A stretch of 11,028 nt of DNA from Lachnospiraceae bacterium (GCA_009774375.1 VSNO01000148.1:1-11028), one strand, 5' to 3'; shown: positions 1-8,179, counted from the first letter of the stretch. Program-made: numbers and translations. Notes: generated from the sequence alone by a model not told the origin.

Positions 1-2
1 AT

Positions 3-737
3 TATCTCTTATATGTTTTTGATATATTGGACATGTTACAGGAGATAACTGTGCATTATAAGAAAACATCATATTCTGGAAGTGAGGTCAGGACAGGAAA
101 ACCCAATAATATATTACACAGTTTGGATGTGGGAAAGGTAGATATAGTATATGAGTCATTTTTAGATCGTTCTGAGCGCATATTAAAAGATTTTTTCACA
201 CAAGCCTATGCAGATATTAAAGATATTTTTTATGAACGTAGATATGAAGGAAAAGAAATTTCTTATAAGCTTTATGTGAAGAAAATAATAGGTGGAAAAA
301 TTAGAAAAATTGATTTTAAATATGAATCAGCAGGAACGCAACATATACTTGAAATTATCCGTTCTTTATTAGGTGTATTGTGCGGGGTGACGGTTGTATA
401 TGATGAAATTGATGATGGTATTCATGATCTGCTTTTGAAAAATATATTGGAATCCATGATGGATGATATTTCAGGGCAATTAATCATTACCACGCACAAT
501 ACTTATATGTTGGAGAGCATTGATATTAAATCAGTTTATTTGATCACTGTTGATTATCAAGGAAATAAGGAAGTTAAATGTTTGGACAGATATCCAAGAA
601 TTCAAGGAACGAATAATCCCAGGATTATGTATTTAAAAGGTTTGTTTGGCGGCGTCCCGATTGTAGATTCGATAGACTATGATTTGATTTTGAATGAATT
701 GCAGAATGGCGATATGGATGTAAAAGGGGGCGAGTAA
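3..737 (+). CDS. AAA/ABC-type ATPase, C-terminal part (5' end outside the window)
   Basis: The reading frame is open from the first complete codon at nt 3, so this is the C-terminal 244 residues of a longer protein. The TTG at nt 27 is not a convincing start. Three nucleotide-binding elements are visible in order: a signature-like ESAGTQ (nt 324-341), a Walker B strand ending YDEID with Asp at 402 and Glu at 405, and an H-loop TTHN with His at 495-497. The spacing fits AAA_15/AAA_21 ATPases related to the OLD and SMC-like groups. Walker A must lie upstream of the window. Family members hydrolyse ATP and often control a partner nuclease. The next gene starts 2 bp after the stop and has TOPRIM-like motifs, so a two-component ATPase/effector operon is likely. 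Codon use is strongly AT-rich (15 G+C in nt 241-300), unlike most of the window. The ATPase fold is fairly sure; a defence role is inference. Confidence 0.8.
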   Translation, partial: YLLYVFDILDMLQEITVHYKKTSYSGSEVRTGKPNNILHSLDVGKVDIVYESFLDRSERILKDFFTQAYADIKDIFYERRYEGKEISYKLYVKKIIGGKIRKIDFKYESAGTQHILEIIRSLLGVLCGVTVVYDEIDDGIHDLLLKNILESMMDDISGQLIITTHNTYMLESIDIKSVYLITVDYQGNKEVKCLDRYPRIQGTNNPRIMYLKGLFGGVPIVDSIDYDLILNELQNGDMDVKGGE

Positions 738-739
738 TA

Positions 740-1384
740 GTGCCTTTTGACACATTAAAATATACCAGATGCGCCGTTATTGTACATGGTAAATCTGAAT
801 TTCATTTGGTTCGATTTATATATACGAATCTTCATCTTTCAGTGAAAATTATATCAAAAGATAAAGGAAGAGGAAGTATTCAGATAAATGGACTGAAGGA
901 GCTGCTAAATAAAAAATGTCATAGAACTTTAAGTGCATTTTCCAAGGAATATTCAGTGGAGTATGATAAAAAGGAAAAGAAGCTAAAAAATTTCAAGTTG
1001 TTCATTATTATGGATACAGATGATTGTAGTGAGAAAAATAAAAGTGAATTTATATCTGGTGAAATGTTTAGGGGTCATCCATTACAAGAGTATATTGTAC
1101 CAATATATAATATAACAAATCTCGAGGATGTGATGATAAAAGCAGGTATAATGATAAAGCGTATATCGGATTCAGAAAAAGGAACTTATTACAGTAAAAT
1201 TTTTCCTATTAATACGGAGCCTGTTAGTAATGACACGCTTAAACAGATAAGATTGTTTGCATCAAAGATTAAAGGTGTCAAACAAACAAATATGTTGGAG
1301 TTTGTGGAGTATTGCTTTGAACAAATTCCTGATGAAAAATTGTGGGAAGAAGGAGGGGAAGATTCGAAAGAGCAGATAAAGTGA
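740..1384 (+). CDS. Putative TOPRIM-like protein, possible effector of the ATPase pair
   Basis: The start is GTG at 740, nine bases after the purine run AAAAGGGGG (722-730) inside the end of the upstream gene. This implies translational coupling. The 214-residue product has no signal peptide or membrane segment. Two features suggest a TOPRIM or RloB-like fold: an N-terminal beta strand running into VIVHGKSE (residues 13-20, Glu20) and a second hydrophobic strand FIIMDTDD with a DxD at Asp92/Asp94. In ordinary TOPRIM proteins the first motif usually reads EG-x-(S/T)-(D/E); here the leading Glu is replaced by His16. A lysine-rich segment lies at about residues 77-86. TOPRIM domains cut or join nucleic acids with bound metal, and several anti-phage systems pair such a protein with an AAA ATPase. 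I cannot assign a named family. The strand order and DxD support the call; the activity is inferred. Confidence 0.55.
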   Translation: MPFDTLKYTRCAVIVHGKSEFHLVRFIYTNLHLSVKIISKDKGRGSIQINGLKELLNKKCHRTLSAFSKEYSVEYDKKEKKLKNFKLFIIMDTDDCSEKNKSEFISGEMFRGHPLQEYIVPIYNITNLEDVMIKAGIMIKRISDSEKGTYYSKIFPINTEPVSNDTLKQIRLFASKIKGVKQTNMLEFVEYCFEQIPDEKLWEEGGEDSKEQIK

Positions 1385-1494
1385 AAGGCTGAAGCATTCG
1401 ATAAGGAATAAGGGTTTGGTCATTTTTCTTGTGGCATATATCAATCGGTAATTATGCTGATGTATTAAGTTTACCCTAAAAGGAGAGAAGAAGA
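1385..1494. other. Intergenic boundary between AT-rich module and ABC locus
   Basis: The 110 bases between the TOPRIM-like gene and the ABC ATPase pseudogene mark the change from AT-rich to GC-rich coding sequence. A short frame without a start codon (1380-1445) would encode a hydrophobic stretch ending at a TAA and could be the remnant of a membrane-protein N terminus, but it is too short to identify. A good ribosome binding site, AGGAGAG at 1481-1487, precedes the TTG at 1495. I see no clear promoter, terminator hairpin or insertion-element end. Confidence 0.4.
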
Positions 1495-2199
<705 letters not shown>

Positions 2200-2207
2200 G
2201 TGATGTT

Positions 2208-3735
2208 ATGAAATCCATGATGAGAAGAACGACATTGCGGGAAATCTGGCAGAGCCTTGGGCGTTATCTTGCCATCTTTGCGATCGTGGCGATGGGAGTC
2301 GGGTTTTTTGCGGGGCTTAAGATCACAAGACCGGTCATGGTGGAATCCGCCAACGCGTATCTGGGGGAAAAACAGCTATACGATTACCGGCTTTTGTCCA
2401 CACTCGGGTTCGAGGAGGAGGACGTGGCGGCGCTGGCGGCAAAGGATGATGTGCGCGCTGCTGTGCTCCATGGGGACGACATGGTTTTCCTGCCGCCGCG
2501 AGCTGCGGGAGGTGGCAGCGGATCTGATGCGCCCCAAGACGCCGCGAGCCGGGAAGCGCGTCTTTCTGGAACGGGTGCCTTTTGTCTGGAATCGTTTAAA
2601 GTTTCTGCATAAAGTGTCCGTGAGAAACATTATCCGGTATAAGAGGCGCTTTCTCATGATGGTGATCGGTATCAGCGGATGTACGGCGCTGCTGGTGACA
2701 GGGTTTGGCATCAGGGATTCTGTCACGGACATTGCGGACCAGCAGTTTATGGAGATCCAGACATACCAGATCGGCGTCACCTTAAAGAACGGCGTGCAGG
2801 GCGCAGAATCCGCTTCCCTGGACGGGATCAGGGAAGCGCTTGCTGTGTATGGCGGAACCTGCATTGCCTCATTGGAGACGACAATGGACATGGAGACGGC
2901 GGACGGTGTGAAAGCGGTGAATCTGATCGTCGTGGAGGACCCAGTACAATTAAGCGGCTATATCGATCTGCACACGCCTGCAGGGGAGGCACTCGCGTAC
3001 CCGCAGGACGGCGAGGCGGTCATCTGTGAGAAGCTGTCGGAGCGGTATCGCATCAGGATCGGCGACACGATCCATCTGGTTGACGAGGACCGCAGGGAGA
3101 TCGAGGCAGTCGTGAGCGGCATCTGCGAGAATTATATTTACAATTATGTATATCTGAATGCCGGGACATATGAGAAAGCACTCGGTGACCTGTCCTACAA
3201 AAATCTCTATGTTGATCTGGCGGAGGAGGCGGATGTCCACGCGGCGGGCGCGGCGCTGATGAAGGCGGACAACGTGACGGCAGTCTCCGTCAATGCGGAT
3301 ATGCTGACACGCTTTTCGAGCATGATGGGCAGTATGGATTACATCGTGTTTGTCATCATCGCATGCGCGGCGGCGCTTGCGTTCATCGTGCTCTACAACC
3401 TGAACAACATCAACATCACGGAGCGGATCCGCGAGATCGCGACGATCAAGGTGCTGGGATTCTACAAAAACGAGACGGCCTCCTATGTGTTTCGTGAGAA
3501 TACAGTGCTGACAGCGATCGGCTGCGCGGCGGGACTCCTCCTTGGCAAAGCGCTGCACCTGTATGTGATGCACAAGGTTGACATCGACCTCATGTCCTTC
3601 GATATCCATATCAGGGCGGTGAGTTATCTGTTGAGCGTTTGCCTGACATTTGTGTTTACATGGGTGGTCAACCGGATCATGTCCGTGAAGCTCGACACGA
3701 TCAATATGGCGGAATCGCTGAAGTCGGTGGATTGA
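2208..3735 (+). pseudogene. FtsX-like ABC transporter permease with large internal deletion and frameshift
   Basis: The N-terminal part begins at ATG 2208, eight bases after the ATPase frame ends and preceded by AGGTGAT. It has one membrane segment at about residues 14-35 and runs in frame to roughly 2460. The sequence then matches the C-terminal half of the family in another frame: a LMRPK-containing cytoplasmic linker (about 2520-2550), a membrane segment near 2650-2710, an extracytoplasmic domain, and three membrane segments at about 3335-3400, 3485-3570 and 3615-3680, ending at TGA 3733-3735. Clostridial relatives of this architecture usually exceed 1,000 residues; only about 85 plus 425 remain. 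The large extracytoplasmic domain and several helices between the halves are missing. The simplest reading is a deletion with a breakpoint near 2440-2475 that also shifted the frame. The partner ATPase is also disrupted, so the exporter is almost certainly non-functional. Confidence 0.85.
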
Positions 3736-3807
3736 GGGATAAGATCATGACGGGGTGTGAATTGTAACGGGATATAATCCAAAACGTGTTCGAGATTCTG
3801 CAAACGG

Positions 3808-3836
3808 TTGACGAACCAGCAATTATTTTATATAAT
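3808..3836 (+). promoter_or_regulatory. Sigma-A-type promoter for ispE
   Basis: TTGACG (3808-3813) and a perfect TATAAT (3831-3836) are separated by 17 bases, close to the housekeeping consensus (11 of 12 positions). Transcription would begin near 3843, giving a leader of about 35 bases before the ispE ATG at 3878. The remainder of the 3736-3877 gap shows no clear terminator for the upstream pseudogene. Confidence 0.8.
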
Positions 3837-3877
3837 ATAAAAAATTGTACGGGAAAAAATACAAAAAGGGGAAACGG

Positions 3878-4765
3878 ATGGAAAAACTAAAATGCAAGGC
3901 AAGAGCAAAGATCAATCTGGCGCTTGATGTGTGCCGGCGTCTCGAGAACGGATATCATGAAGTCCGGATGGTCATGCAGACGGTTGATATCTATGATGAA
4001 CTGGAATTTCAGAAAAGAAAGGATCCGGATATCATACTGTCTGTAAACAGCAGGGATTATCTGGGGGATCTGGAGAATAATCTGATCTTTCGCGCGGCAA
4101 AGCTCATGAAACAGCGGTACAACATACAGCACGGCGTGGAGATCAGGCTCAGGAAAAATATCCCCGTTGCCGCGGGAATGGCGGGTGGCAGCACGGATGC
4201 GGCAGCTACGATGCTCGCCATGAATGAGATGTATGATCTGAGTCTTTCCAGAGAACAGCTGATGGAACAGGCGGTGGGACTTGGCGCTGACATCCCGTTC
4301 TGCATTATGGGAGGGACCGCCCTGGCGGAGGGGATCGGGGAGAAGCTCTCGCCGCTGCCGGCGCCGCCCAGTGCGACGCTCCTGATCGTCAAACCGCCGA
4401 TCATGGTGTCGACGCAGTGGGTGTATGGACAGCTCAGGCTGGATATGCTGGAGAGACATCCTGACATTGACGGCATGATCAGGGCGCTGGAGCAGGAAGA
4501 CCTGAAGGGGATCGCAGACCGCATGGAGAATGTGATGGAAACCGTGACAGAGCGTGAGTATCCCATCATTACAGACATCAAGAGGATGATGATGGGAAAC
4601 GGGGCGGTGAACGCGCTGATGAGCGGGAGCGGGCCAAGCATCTTCGGCGTCTATCTGGAGGAGGACGCGGCGCGCGCGGCAGCGGTCTACATCGATCAGA
4701 CACTCAGGACAAAGGGGATCAACGCACAGGTAAACGTAACGGGATTTCATAACATGGATTCGTGA
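3878..4765 (+). CDS. ispE: 4-diphosphocytidyl-2-C-methyl-D-erythritol kinase
   Basis: IspE is the cytoplasmic GHMP-superfamily kinase that phosphorylates the 2-hydroxyl of CDP-methylerythritol with ATP, in the non-mevalonate (MEP) route to isoprenoids. The 295-residue length is normal. Visible features are the N-terminal AKINL with Lys11, NGYH (24-27), the glycine-rich ATP loop PVAAGMAGGSTDAA (96-109) with the catalytic Asp107, and the C-terminal glycine-rich MSGSGPS motif. I chose ATG 3878 because AAAAAGGGG (3863-3871) lies six bases upstream and the protein then begins just before the conserved AKINL. An in-frame TTG at 3845 would add 11 lysine-rich residues containing the ribosome binding site and is unlikely. 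The strong promoter at 3808-3836 serves it. The GntR gene follows after 14 bases, so the two are probably co-transcribed. Confidence 0.95.
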   Translation: MEKLKCKARAKINLALDVCRRLENGYHEVRMVMQTVDIYDELEFQKRKDPDIILSVNSRDYLGDLENNLIFRAAKLMKQRYNIQHGVEIRLRKNIPVAAGMAGGSTDAAATMLAMNEMYDLSLSREQLMEQAVGLGADIPFCIMGGTALAEGIGEKLSPLPAPPSATLLIVKPPIMVSTQWVYGQLRLDMLERHPDIDGMIRALEQEDLKGIADRMENVMETVTEREYPIITDIKRMMMGNGAVNALMSGSGPSIFGVYLEEDAARAAAVYIDQTLRTKGINAQVNVTGFHNMDS

Positions 4766-4779
4766 TTGGAGGGGCAGAT

Positions 4780-5466
4780 ATGAGCATGATGAAGGACGAG
4801 GAATATTTACCGCTCAGGGATGTGGTGTTCAATACACTGCGGCAGGAGATACTCACCGGAAAGCTCAAACCCGGAGAGCGTTTGATGGAGATCCACCTGG
4901 CAAACAAACTTGGCGTGAGCCGAACGCCGATCCGTGAGGCGATCCGGAAGCTGGAGCTTGAAGGGCTGGTGATCATGATACCAAGGCGCGGCGCCGAGGT
5001 GGCGCAGATCACGCTGAAGAGTCTTCAGGATGTCATGGAAGTACGACGCGCGCTGGATGTGCTGGCGATAGAGCTCGCCTGTGAGCGCATGGGGCAGGCG
5101 GAACTGGACAGCATCTATCAGGCATGTGAAAATTTCAAGTCTGCTGTCAGGAATGGGGATACGCGGCTGCTTGCGGAGGCCGATGTCGCATTTCACGACA
5201 AGATCGTCCTGTCAACTGGAAACACCAGATTGATACAGCTGGTCAGCAATCTGTCGGAGCAGATGTACCGCTACCGGTTTGAGTATCTCAAGGATGCCTC
5301 CTCTCACGGCATACTGCAGCAGGAGCATTTGGAGATGTATCACAGTATTTTGAAGAAGGACAAGATCACGGCGGCTGATGTTGTGCGAAAGCATATCAAC
5401 AATCAGGAGGAGGCCATCATCAAGCAGCTCCAGCTTGAAAAAGAAGATCGAAAAAAAAGTGTATAA
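4780..5466 (+). CDS. GntR-family transcriptional regulator, FCD (FadR) subfamily
   Basis: This 228-residue DNA-binding protein has an N-terminal winged helix (about residues 10-75) with the typical GntR run VSRTPIREAIRKLELEGLV (46-64). The C-terminal all-helical FCD effector domain (about 80-215) carries a plausible metal-binding set, Asp135, His139, His183 and His205. FCD regulators usually respond to carboxylates or sugar acids, but the ligand cannot be read from sequence. The start is ATG 4780 because GGAGGGG (4768-4774) sits five bases upstream. A GTG at 4762 in the same frame overlaps the ispE stop and is less likely. It is placed 14 bp after ispE, so it is probably read from the ispE promoter. 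No catabolic gene adjoins it, so targets are unknown. The last residues are rich in Lys and Glu. Confidence 0.92.
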   Translation: MSMMKDEEYLPLRDVVFNTLRQEILTGKLKPGERLMEIHLANKLGVSRTPIREAIRKLELEGLVIMIPRRGAEVAQITLKSLQDVMEVRRALDVLAIELACERMGQAELDSIYQACENFKSAVRNGDTRLLAEADVAFHDKIVLSTGNTRLIQLVSNLSEQMYRYRFEYLKDASSHGILQQEHLEMYHSILKKDKITAADVVRKHINNQEEAIIKQLQLEKEDRKKSV

Positions 5467-5475
5467 ACATCATAT

Positions 5476-5535
5476 ATATGTCCATACTTACGGATAGGAG
5501 AAGGTCGTTGCAGAAAATGGGAGGTATGGACATAT
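5476..5535 (+). repeat. 12-bp perfect inverted repeat overlapping a start codon
   Basis: ATATGTCCATAC (5476-5487) is repeated as its exact reverse complement GTATGGACATAT (5524-5535), with 36 bases between. In RNA the stem can gain two pairs at each end (U-G and A-U), giving up to 16 pairs from 5474-5489 against 5522-5537. The 3' arm covers the end of the ribosome binding site GGGAGG (5519-5524) and the ATG at 5534, so a folded transcript could hide the translation start. A T5 run follows (5537-5541), so a weak terminator after the GntR gene is an alternative; the AT-rich stem and large loop argue against a strong one. A protein-binding operator is a third option. Confidence 0.6.
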
Positions 5536-5785
5536 GTTTTTGCGAAAAAAATATTTCAAAAATGTACTGATGGCATTGGGCGTCGTACTGTGGGTTGGTG
5601 CGTTAAGCCCGGAGATCTTTATGCAGCTGGGGATTGGCTGTATCCTTGATGAGAACGGGGACGAACTGACAGCAGAGGGTGCAGAGAAATTCATGGATTC
5701 CTATTTTTATGCAAATACAGATGGGGATCAGGATGCCAGGGTGGAGATTCAATATAGGTTTGCGCTGCTGGAACTGTTCGAATAA
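5534..5785 (+). CDS. Small membrane-anchored protein of unknown function
   Basis: This 83-residue protein starts at ATG 5534, nine bases after GGGAGG. It has a basic N terminus (Arg and Lys at positions 4-9), a hydrophobic segment at about 10-35, and an acidic, soluble remainder. That arrangement predicts an uncleaved signal anchor with an extracytoplasmic C terminus. Cys36 follows the hydrophobic stretch, but the preceding residues (GIG) are a poor lipobox. No family is recognised. The gene lies between the GntR and DUF1934 genes on the same strand with short gaps (67 and 29 bp). Its ribosome binding site and start fall within an inverted repeat, so expression may be controlled at translation. 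The coding call rests on the start context, the anchor-like N terminus and fit with neighbours. Confidence 0.72.
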   Translation: MFLRKKYFKNVLMALGVVLWVGALSPEIFMQLGIGCILDENGDELTAEGAEKFMDSYFYANTDGDQDARVEIQYRFALLELFE

Positions 5786-5814
5786 GGGACTCATACAGCG
5801 CGGGAGGTGATGAA

Positions 5815-6279
5815 GTGACAAAGGAAGTATTAGTATCCATACGCGGGCTTCAGTTTGTTGACAATGAGGTGGGGCAGTCGGCCTCCGATGAGGAGCTCGA
5901 CCAGATCGAGACGATCTGTCCCGGAGAATACTTTTATAAGAATGGTGCACATTATGTGCGATATGAGGAGATCATGGAGGATCTGCCAGAATCGATCCGG
6001 AATATGATCAAGGTGCGGGGAAAAGAATTCTCACTCTGGAAAAAAGGACCGGTAAATGTACAGCTGGTGTTTTCCGAGGGTAAAAAAACCATGACGGATT
6101 ATTTTACCCCATTCGGAAATATCCTGGTCGCGATGGACACTAGGGAAGTCCAGGTGACGGAGAGCGAGGACTGTCTGGAGATACATATAGCCTATGGGCT
6201 TGAAGCGAATTACCAGTTCATAGCGGACTGCAATATCACGATCGAGATCAGGAGCAGCAGTCCTGCAGGCAGCCGGTAG
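5815..6279 (+). CDS. DUF1934 (YwiB-like) calycin-type beta-barrel protein
   Basis: The 154-residue product matches the DUF1934 pattern over its full length: an N-terminal VLVSIRGLQ strand, a central Y-x-VRYEE segment (about residues 46-53), a run KGPVNVQLVFSEGKKTMTDY (about 82-101), and a late strand ending near IHIAYGLEANYQ. The family, which includes Bacillus subtilis YwiB, is predicted to form a small lipocalin-like barrel. No biochemical role is firmly established. No signal peptide is seen, so it is probably cytoplasmic. The start is GTG 5815, with a strong GGGAGGTGAT (5802-5811) just upstream. It is the last plus-strand gene and ends with TAG, only 10 bp from the end of the convergent alarmone synthetase gene. 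In many Firmicutes this family sits beside argS; that gene is not here. Confidence 0.85.
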   Translation: MTKEVLVSIRGLQFVDNEVGQSASDEELDQIETICPGEYFYKNGAHYVRYEEIMEDLPESIRNMIKVRGKEFSLWKKGPVNVQLVFSEGKKTMTDYFTPFGNILVAMDTREVQVTESEDCLEIHIAYGLEANYQFIADCNITIEIRSSSPAGSR

Positions 6280-6289
6280 CCGAACCGGG

Positions 6290-7042
6290 CTATTGCATCG
6301 GTTCCTGCGGATTGTCCCTGCGGATCTCATCGAGCAGGTGCTTCATTCGCCGTTCCATCTCGGAGAGTTCCCCGGAGTAGTTGCGGAAGGCGTCGGTAGT
6401 CTCATCGGGCGTCTCGCCCTTGTAACAGATGCGGTGCTCCATACTGGCCCACAAGTCCATGGCGAGTGTCCGAAATTGTATTTCGACTGGATAGTACTGC
6501 ATCCCTTCGATACGATATACCGGGATGCCGAGCACCATGTGATAGCTCTTGTATCCGCTGTCCTTGGGATAGTGGATATAGTCGCTTTCCTTTAGGATCA
6601 GCAGGTCGGTCTGTGCCTTTACGAGCGAGAGGATGCTGAAAATGTCCTCCACAAAATAACAGATCACACGGATGCCTGCGATGTCTGTCAGGTTATCTTT
6701 TGCAGTGTACGCTGTGACAGGGAGATTTTTGCTGGAAAGTTTTTTCTCGATGCTCTTTCTGCTCTTGATGCGTGCCTGTATATTGTGGATGGGATAATCC
6801 CTGTACTTTTTCCGGTAGTCTTCATTTAGTCCATTCATACGTACTTCGAGCCTCGTCATGGCTTCGCGGTAGGGTTCTACGAGCTGGTCATACTCCTCCT
6901 GAGGGATACGCTCTATTTTAGAAGGTGATATAAAAGAGAGAGCCTTTGGCGGTTCATAGATACCTTCACTGTTCATTTCCTTTAGTATATCATTTTGAAA
7001 TTCGTTTTTTCTTGCGATCAAAATTTCCGCCCCCTGATACAT
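6290..7042 (-). CDS. Small alarmone synthetase, GTP pyrophosphokinase (RelA/SpoT domain)
   Basis: This single-domain enzyme should transfer pyrophosphate from ATP to GDP or GTP, making (p)ppGpp for the stringent response. The synthetase core spans about residues 55-230. Motifs seen are RIKSRKSIEKKL (91-102, nucleotide-binding basic residues), LTDIAGIRVIC (118-128), DSGYKSYHMV (161-170) and VEIQFRT (186-192), followed by LWASMEHR (197-204). There is no HD hydrolase, TGS or ACT domain, so it cannot be a full Rel enzyme; it resembles RelP/RelQ-type proteins such as B. subtilis YjbM and YwaC. At 250 residues it is about 40 longer than those, owing to an N-terminal extension of about 50 residues. 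The ATG at 7042 has no good ribosome binding site. A TTG at 7021 has AGGGGG about eight bases upstream and may be the true start (243 residues). It is convergent with the DUF1934 gene and appears monocistronic. Confidence 0.93.
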   Translation of the reverse strand: MYQGAEILIARKNEFQNDILKEMNSEGIYEPPKALSFISPSKIERIPQEEYDQLVEPYREAMTRLEVRMNGLNEDYRKKYRDYPIHNIQARIKSRKSIEKKLSSKNLPVTAYTAKDNLTDIAGIRVICYFVEDIFSILSLVKAQTDLLILKESDYIHYPKDSGYKSYHMVLGIPVYRIEGMQYYPVEIQFRTLAMDLWASMEHRICYKGETPDETTDAFRNYSGELSEMERRMKHLLDEIRRDNPQEPMQ

Positions 7043-7226
7043 GCAGCTATGGTGATATGAGTGTATGGACCCTTTTCCACTCTAATATATTATGCACAAT
7101 TCAGCGAATGTTTCATACTAAAAACAGGAAACAATAAGAATGTGCGCGAAGCTTCTGCATGTGTTATTGCTTCATACATTCAATATAGCTCAAAATGACT
7201 CTGAAAGCAATGAGAAATGTATAAAA

Positions 7227-7265
7227 TTAACAAAAAAATTATGAAATGGTCACACTTTTTGTTAA
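7227..7265 (-). repeat. AT-rich 10-bp inverted repeat downstream of the nag operon
   Basis: TTAACAAAAA (7227-7236) and TTTTTGTTAA (7256-7265) are exact reverse complements with a 19-base loop. The structure begins 22 bases after the rpiR-like stop codon, a position where an operon terminator is expected. Its stem has only one G-C pair, so it would be weak as an intrinsic terminator, although the arm gives a U-rich 3' end in either direction. The rest of the 7043-7287 gap is AT-rich non-coding sequence in which I see no further gene. Confidence 0.4.
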
Positions 7266-7287
7266 ATATGTGTTAGGGCAAAATCGA

Positions 7288-8145
7288 TCATAAAAGTTTG
7301 GGCATGATCGCATCGGCAGTGGCAGAGCGTGCCTTTGAGTAGACCTCAGGGTTGCGCTTGCAGAATACATAAAACAGACATTCTATGATAAAAAGCTGGC
7401 CGATCTTGGCGGCAACAGAACCGGACTGCAGCGGGCTTTCGTTGTAACCACACAGAAGGATGACATCCGCGTATTTGGTAGCGCGCGAATTTGGAAAATG
7501 TGTGACCAGCACAACGGAGACATGCCGTTCCACAGCGATGCGCATGATATCCTCCATGTCCTTGGTGGAGCCGGAGTAGGAGAAGAACAGGATGACATCG
7601 TGTTCCGTGGCGAGGGAGATGTTCATAACCTGCATGTGGGAATCCTCGATATGGACAAAGCGCGAGGTTGCGATGGAGAAGCGTGCCCAGGCTTCCATGG
7701 CCATGACCATACTGCCGCCGTTTCCCAGACAAAATACCCTGTCAGCGGAAGAGATCAGGTCAACTGCCCGCGAGATCTCGGTCTCATCCAGCAATTCCAT
7801 CGTCTCATTTAAGGAGAGGACGTTGGAGTCATAGAGCTTGTGAAAGATACTGTTGAGCGTGTCTTCTGAAGTGATCGTCTCAGGGGTGTCCGAGGGATCC
7901 CCGATATCTGTCACGTATGCCGCTTTGGCAAGGGCGAGTTTCAGGTTGTTGTAGCCTGAGAGTCCCAGGCTGCGGCAGAAACGTGTGATGGATGCCTCGG
8001 ACACGCCGCAGTTCTCCGCAAGGCTTGAGATGGACATATACTGTGAATCGTGGGTGTTGGCAAGGATATAGTCAGCCAGTTTCCGGCTGGAACGGGTTAG
8101 TGAGTGGTATTGTTCTGTGATCAGTTCCAAAATATTTCCGGTCAA
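7288..8145 (-). CDS. MurR/RpiR-family transcriptional regulator (HTH plus SIS domain)
   Basis: The 285-residue protein has the RpiR layout: an N-terminal helix-turn-helix domain (about 1-77) with SISSLAENCGVSEASITRFC at 38-57, and a C-terminal SIS sugar-isomerase fold (about 125-260). The SIS part shows the strand and loop VFCLGNGGS and the phosphosugar-binding FFSYSGSTKD. Such proteins repress or activate sugar operons in response to phosphorylated sugars. It is the last gene of the nagB-nagA-ROK operon, so GlcNAc-6-phosphate or GlcN-6-phosphate is the likely ligand and the operon the likely target; both are inference. Translation starts at TTG 8145, eight bases after AAGGAG. The nearby ATG in the same leader is out of frame and stops after three codons. 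The gap to the ROK gene is 34 bp. Confidence 0.92.
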   Translation of the reverse strand: MTGNILELITEQYHSLTRSSRKLADYILANTHDSQYMSISSLAENCGVSEASITRFCRSLGLSGYNNLKLALAKAAYVTDIGDPSDTPETITSEDTLNSIFHKLYDSNVLSLNETMELLDETEISRAVDLISSADRVFCLGNGGSMVMAMEAWARFSIATSRFVHIEDSHMQVMNISLATEHDVILFFSYSGSTKDMEDIMRIAVERHVSVVLVTHFPNSRATKYADVILLCGYNESPLQSGSVAAKIGQLFIIECLFYVFCKRNPEVYSKARSATADAIMPKLL

Positions 8146-8179
8146 TGGATCATCTCCTTCGCAAATTTGTCAAAAGTGG

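Noticed and set aside
2440..2475. Programmed ribosomal frameshift in the permease
   Set aside because: No slippery heptamer is evident, and a frameshift would not account for the missing central domain.
3887..4750. Long open frame of 287 codons antisense to ispE
   Set aside because: It lies wholly opposite a clear ispE gene, shows no recognisable domain and is rich in His, Arg and Cys, as expected for an antisense shadow of GC-rich coding DNA.
6273..6304. Terminator hairpin between the convergent DUF1934 and alarmone synthetase genes
   Set aside because: Short competing stems exist (CCGGT/ACCGG and GAACCG/CGGTTC), but they are only 5-6 bp long, overlap coding ends and have no T-run on either strand.
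7043..7140. Promoter for the alarmone synthetase
   Set aside because: Several AT-rich -10-like hexamers occur on the minus strand at about 7083-7096, but none has a credible -35 box at 16-18 bp, so no site was annotated.
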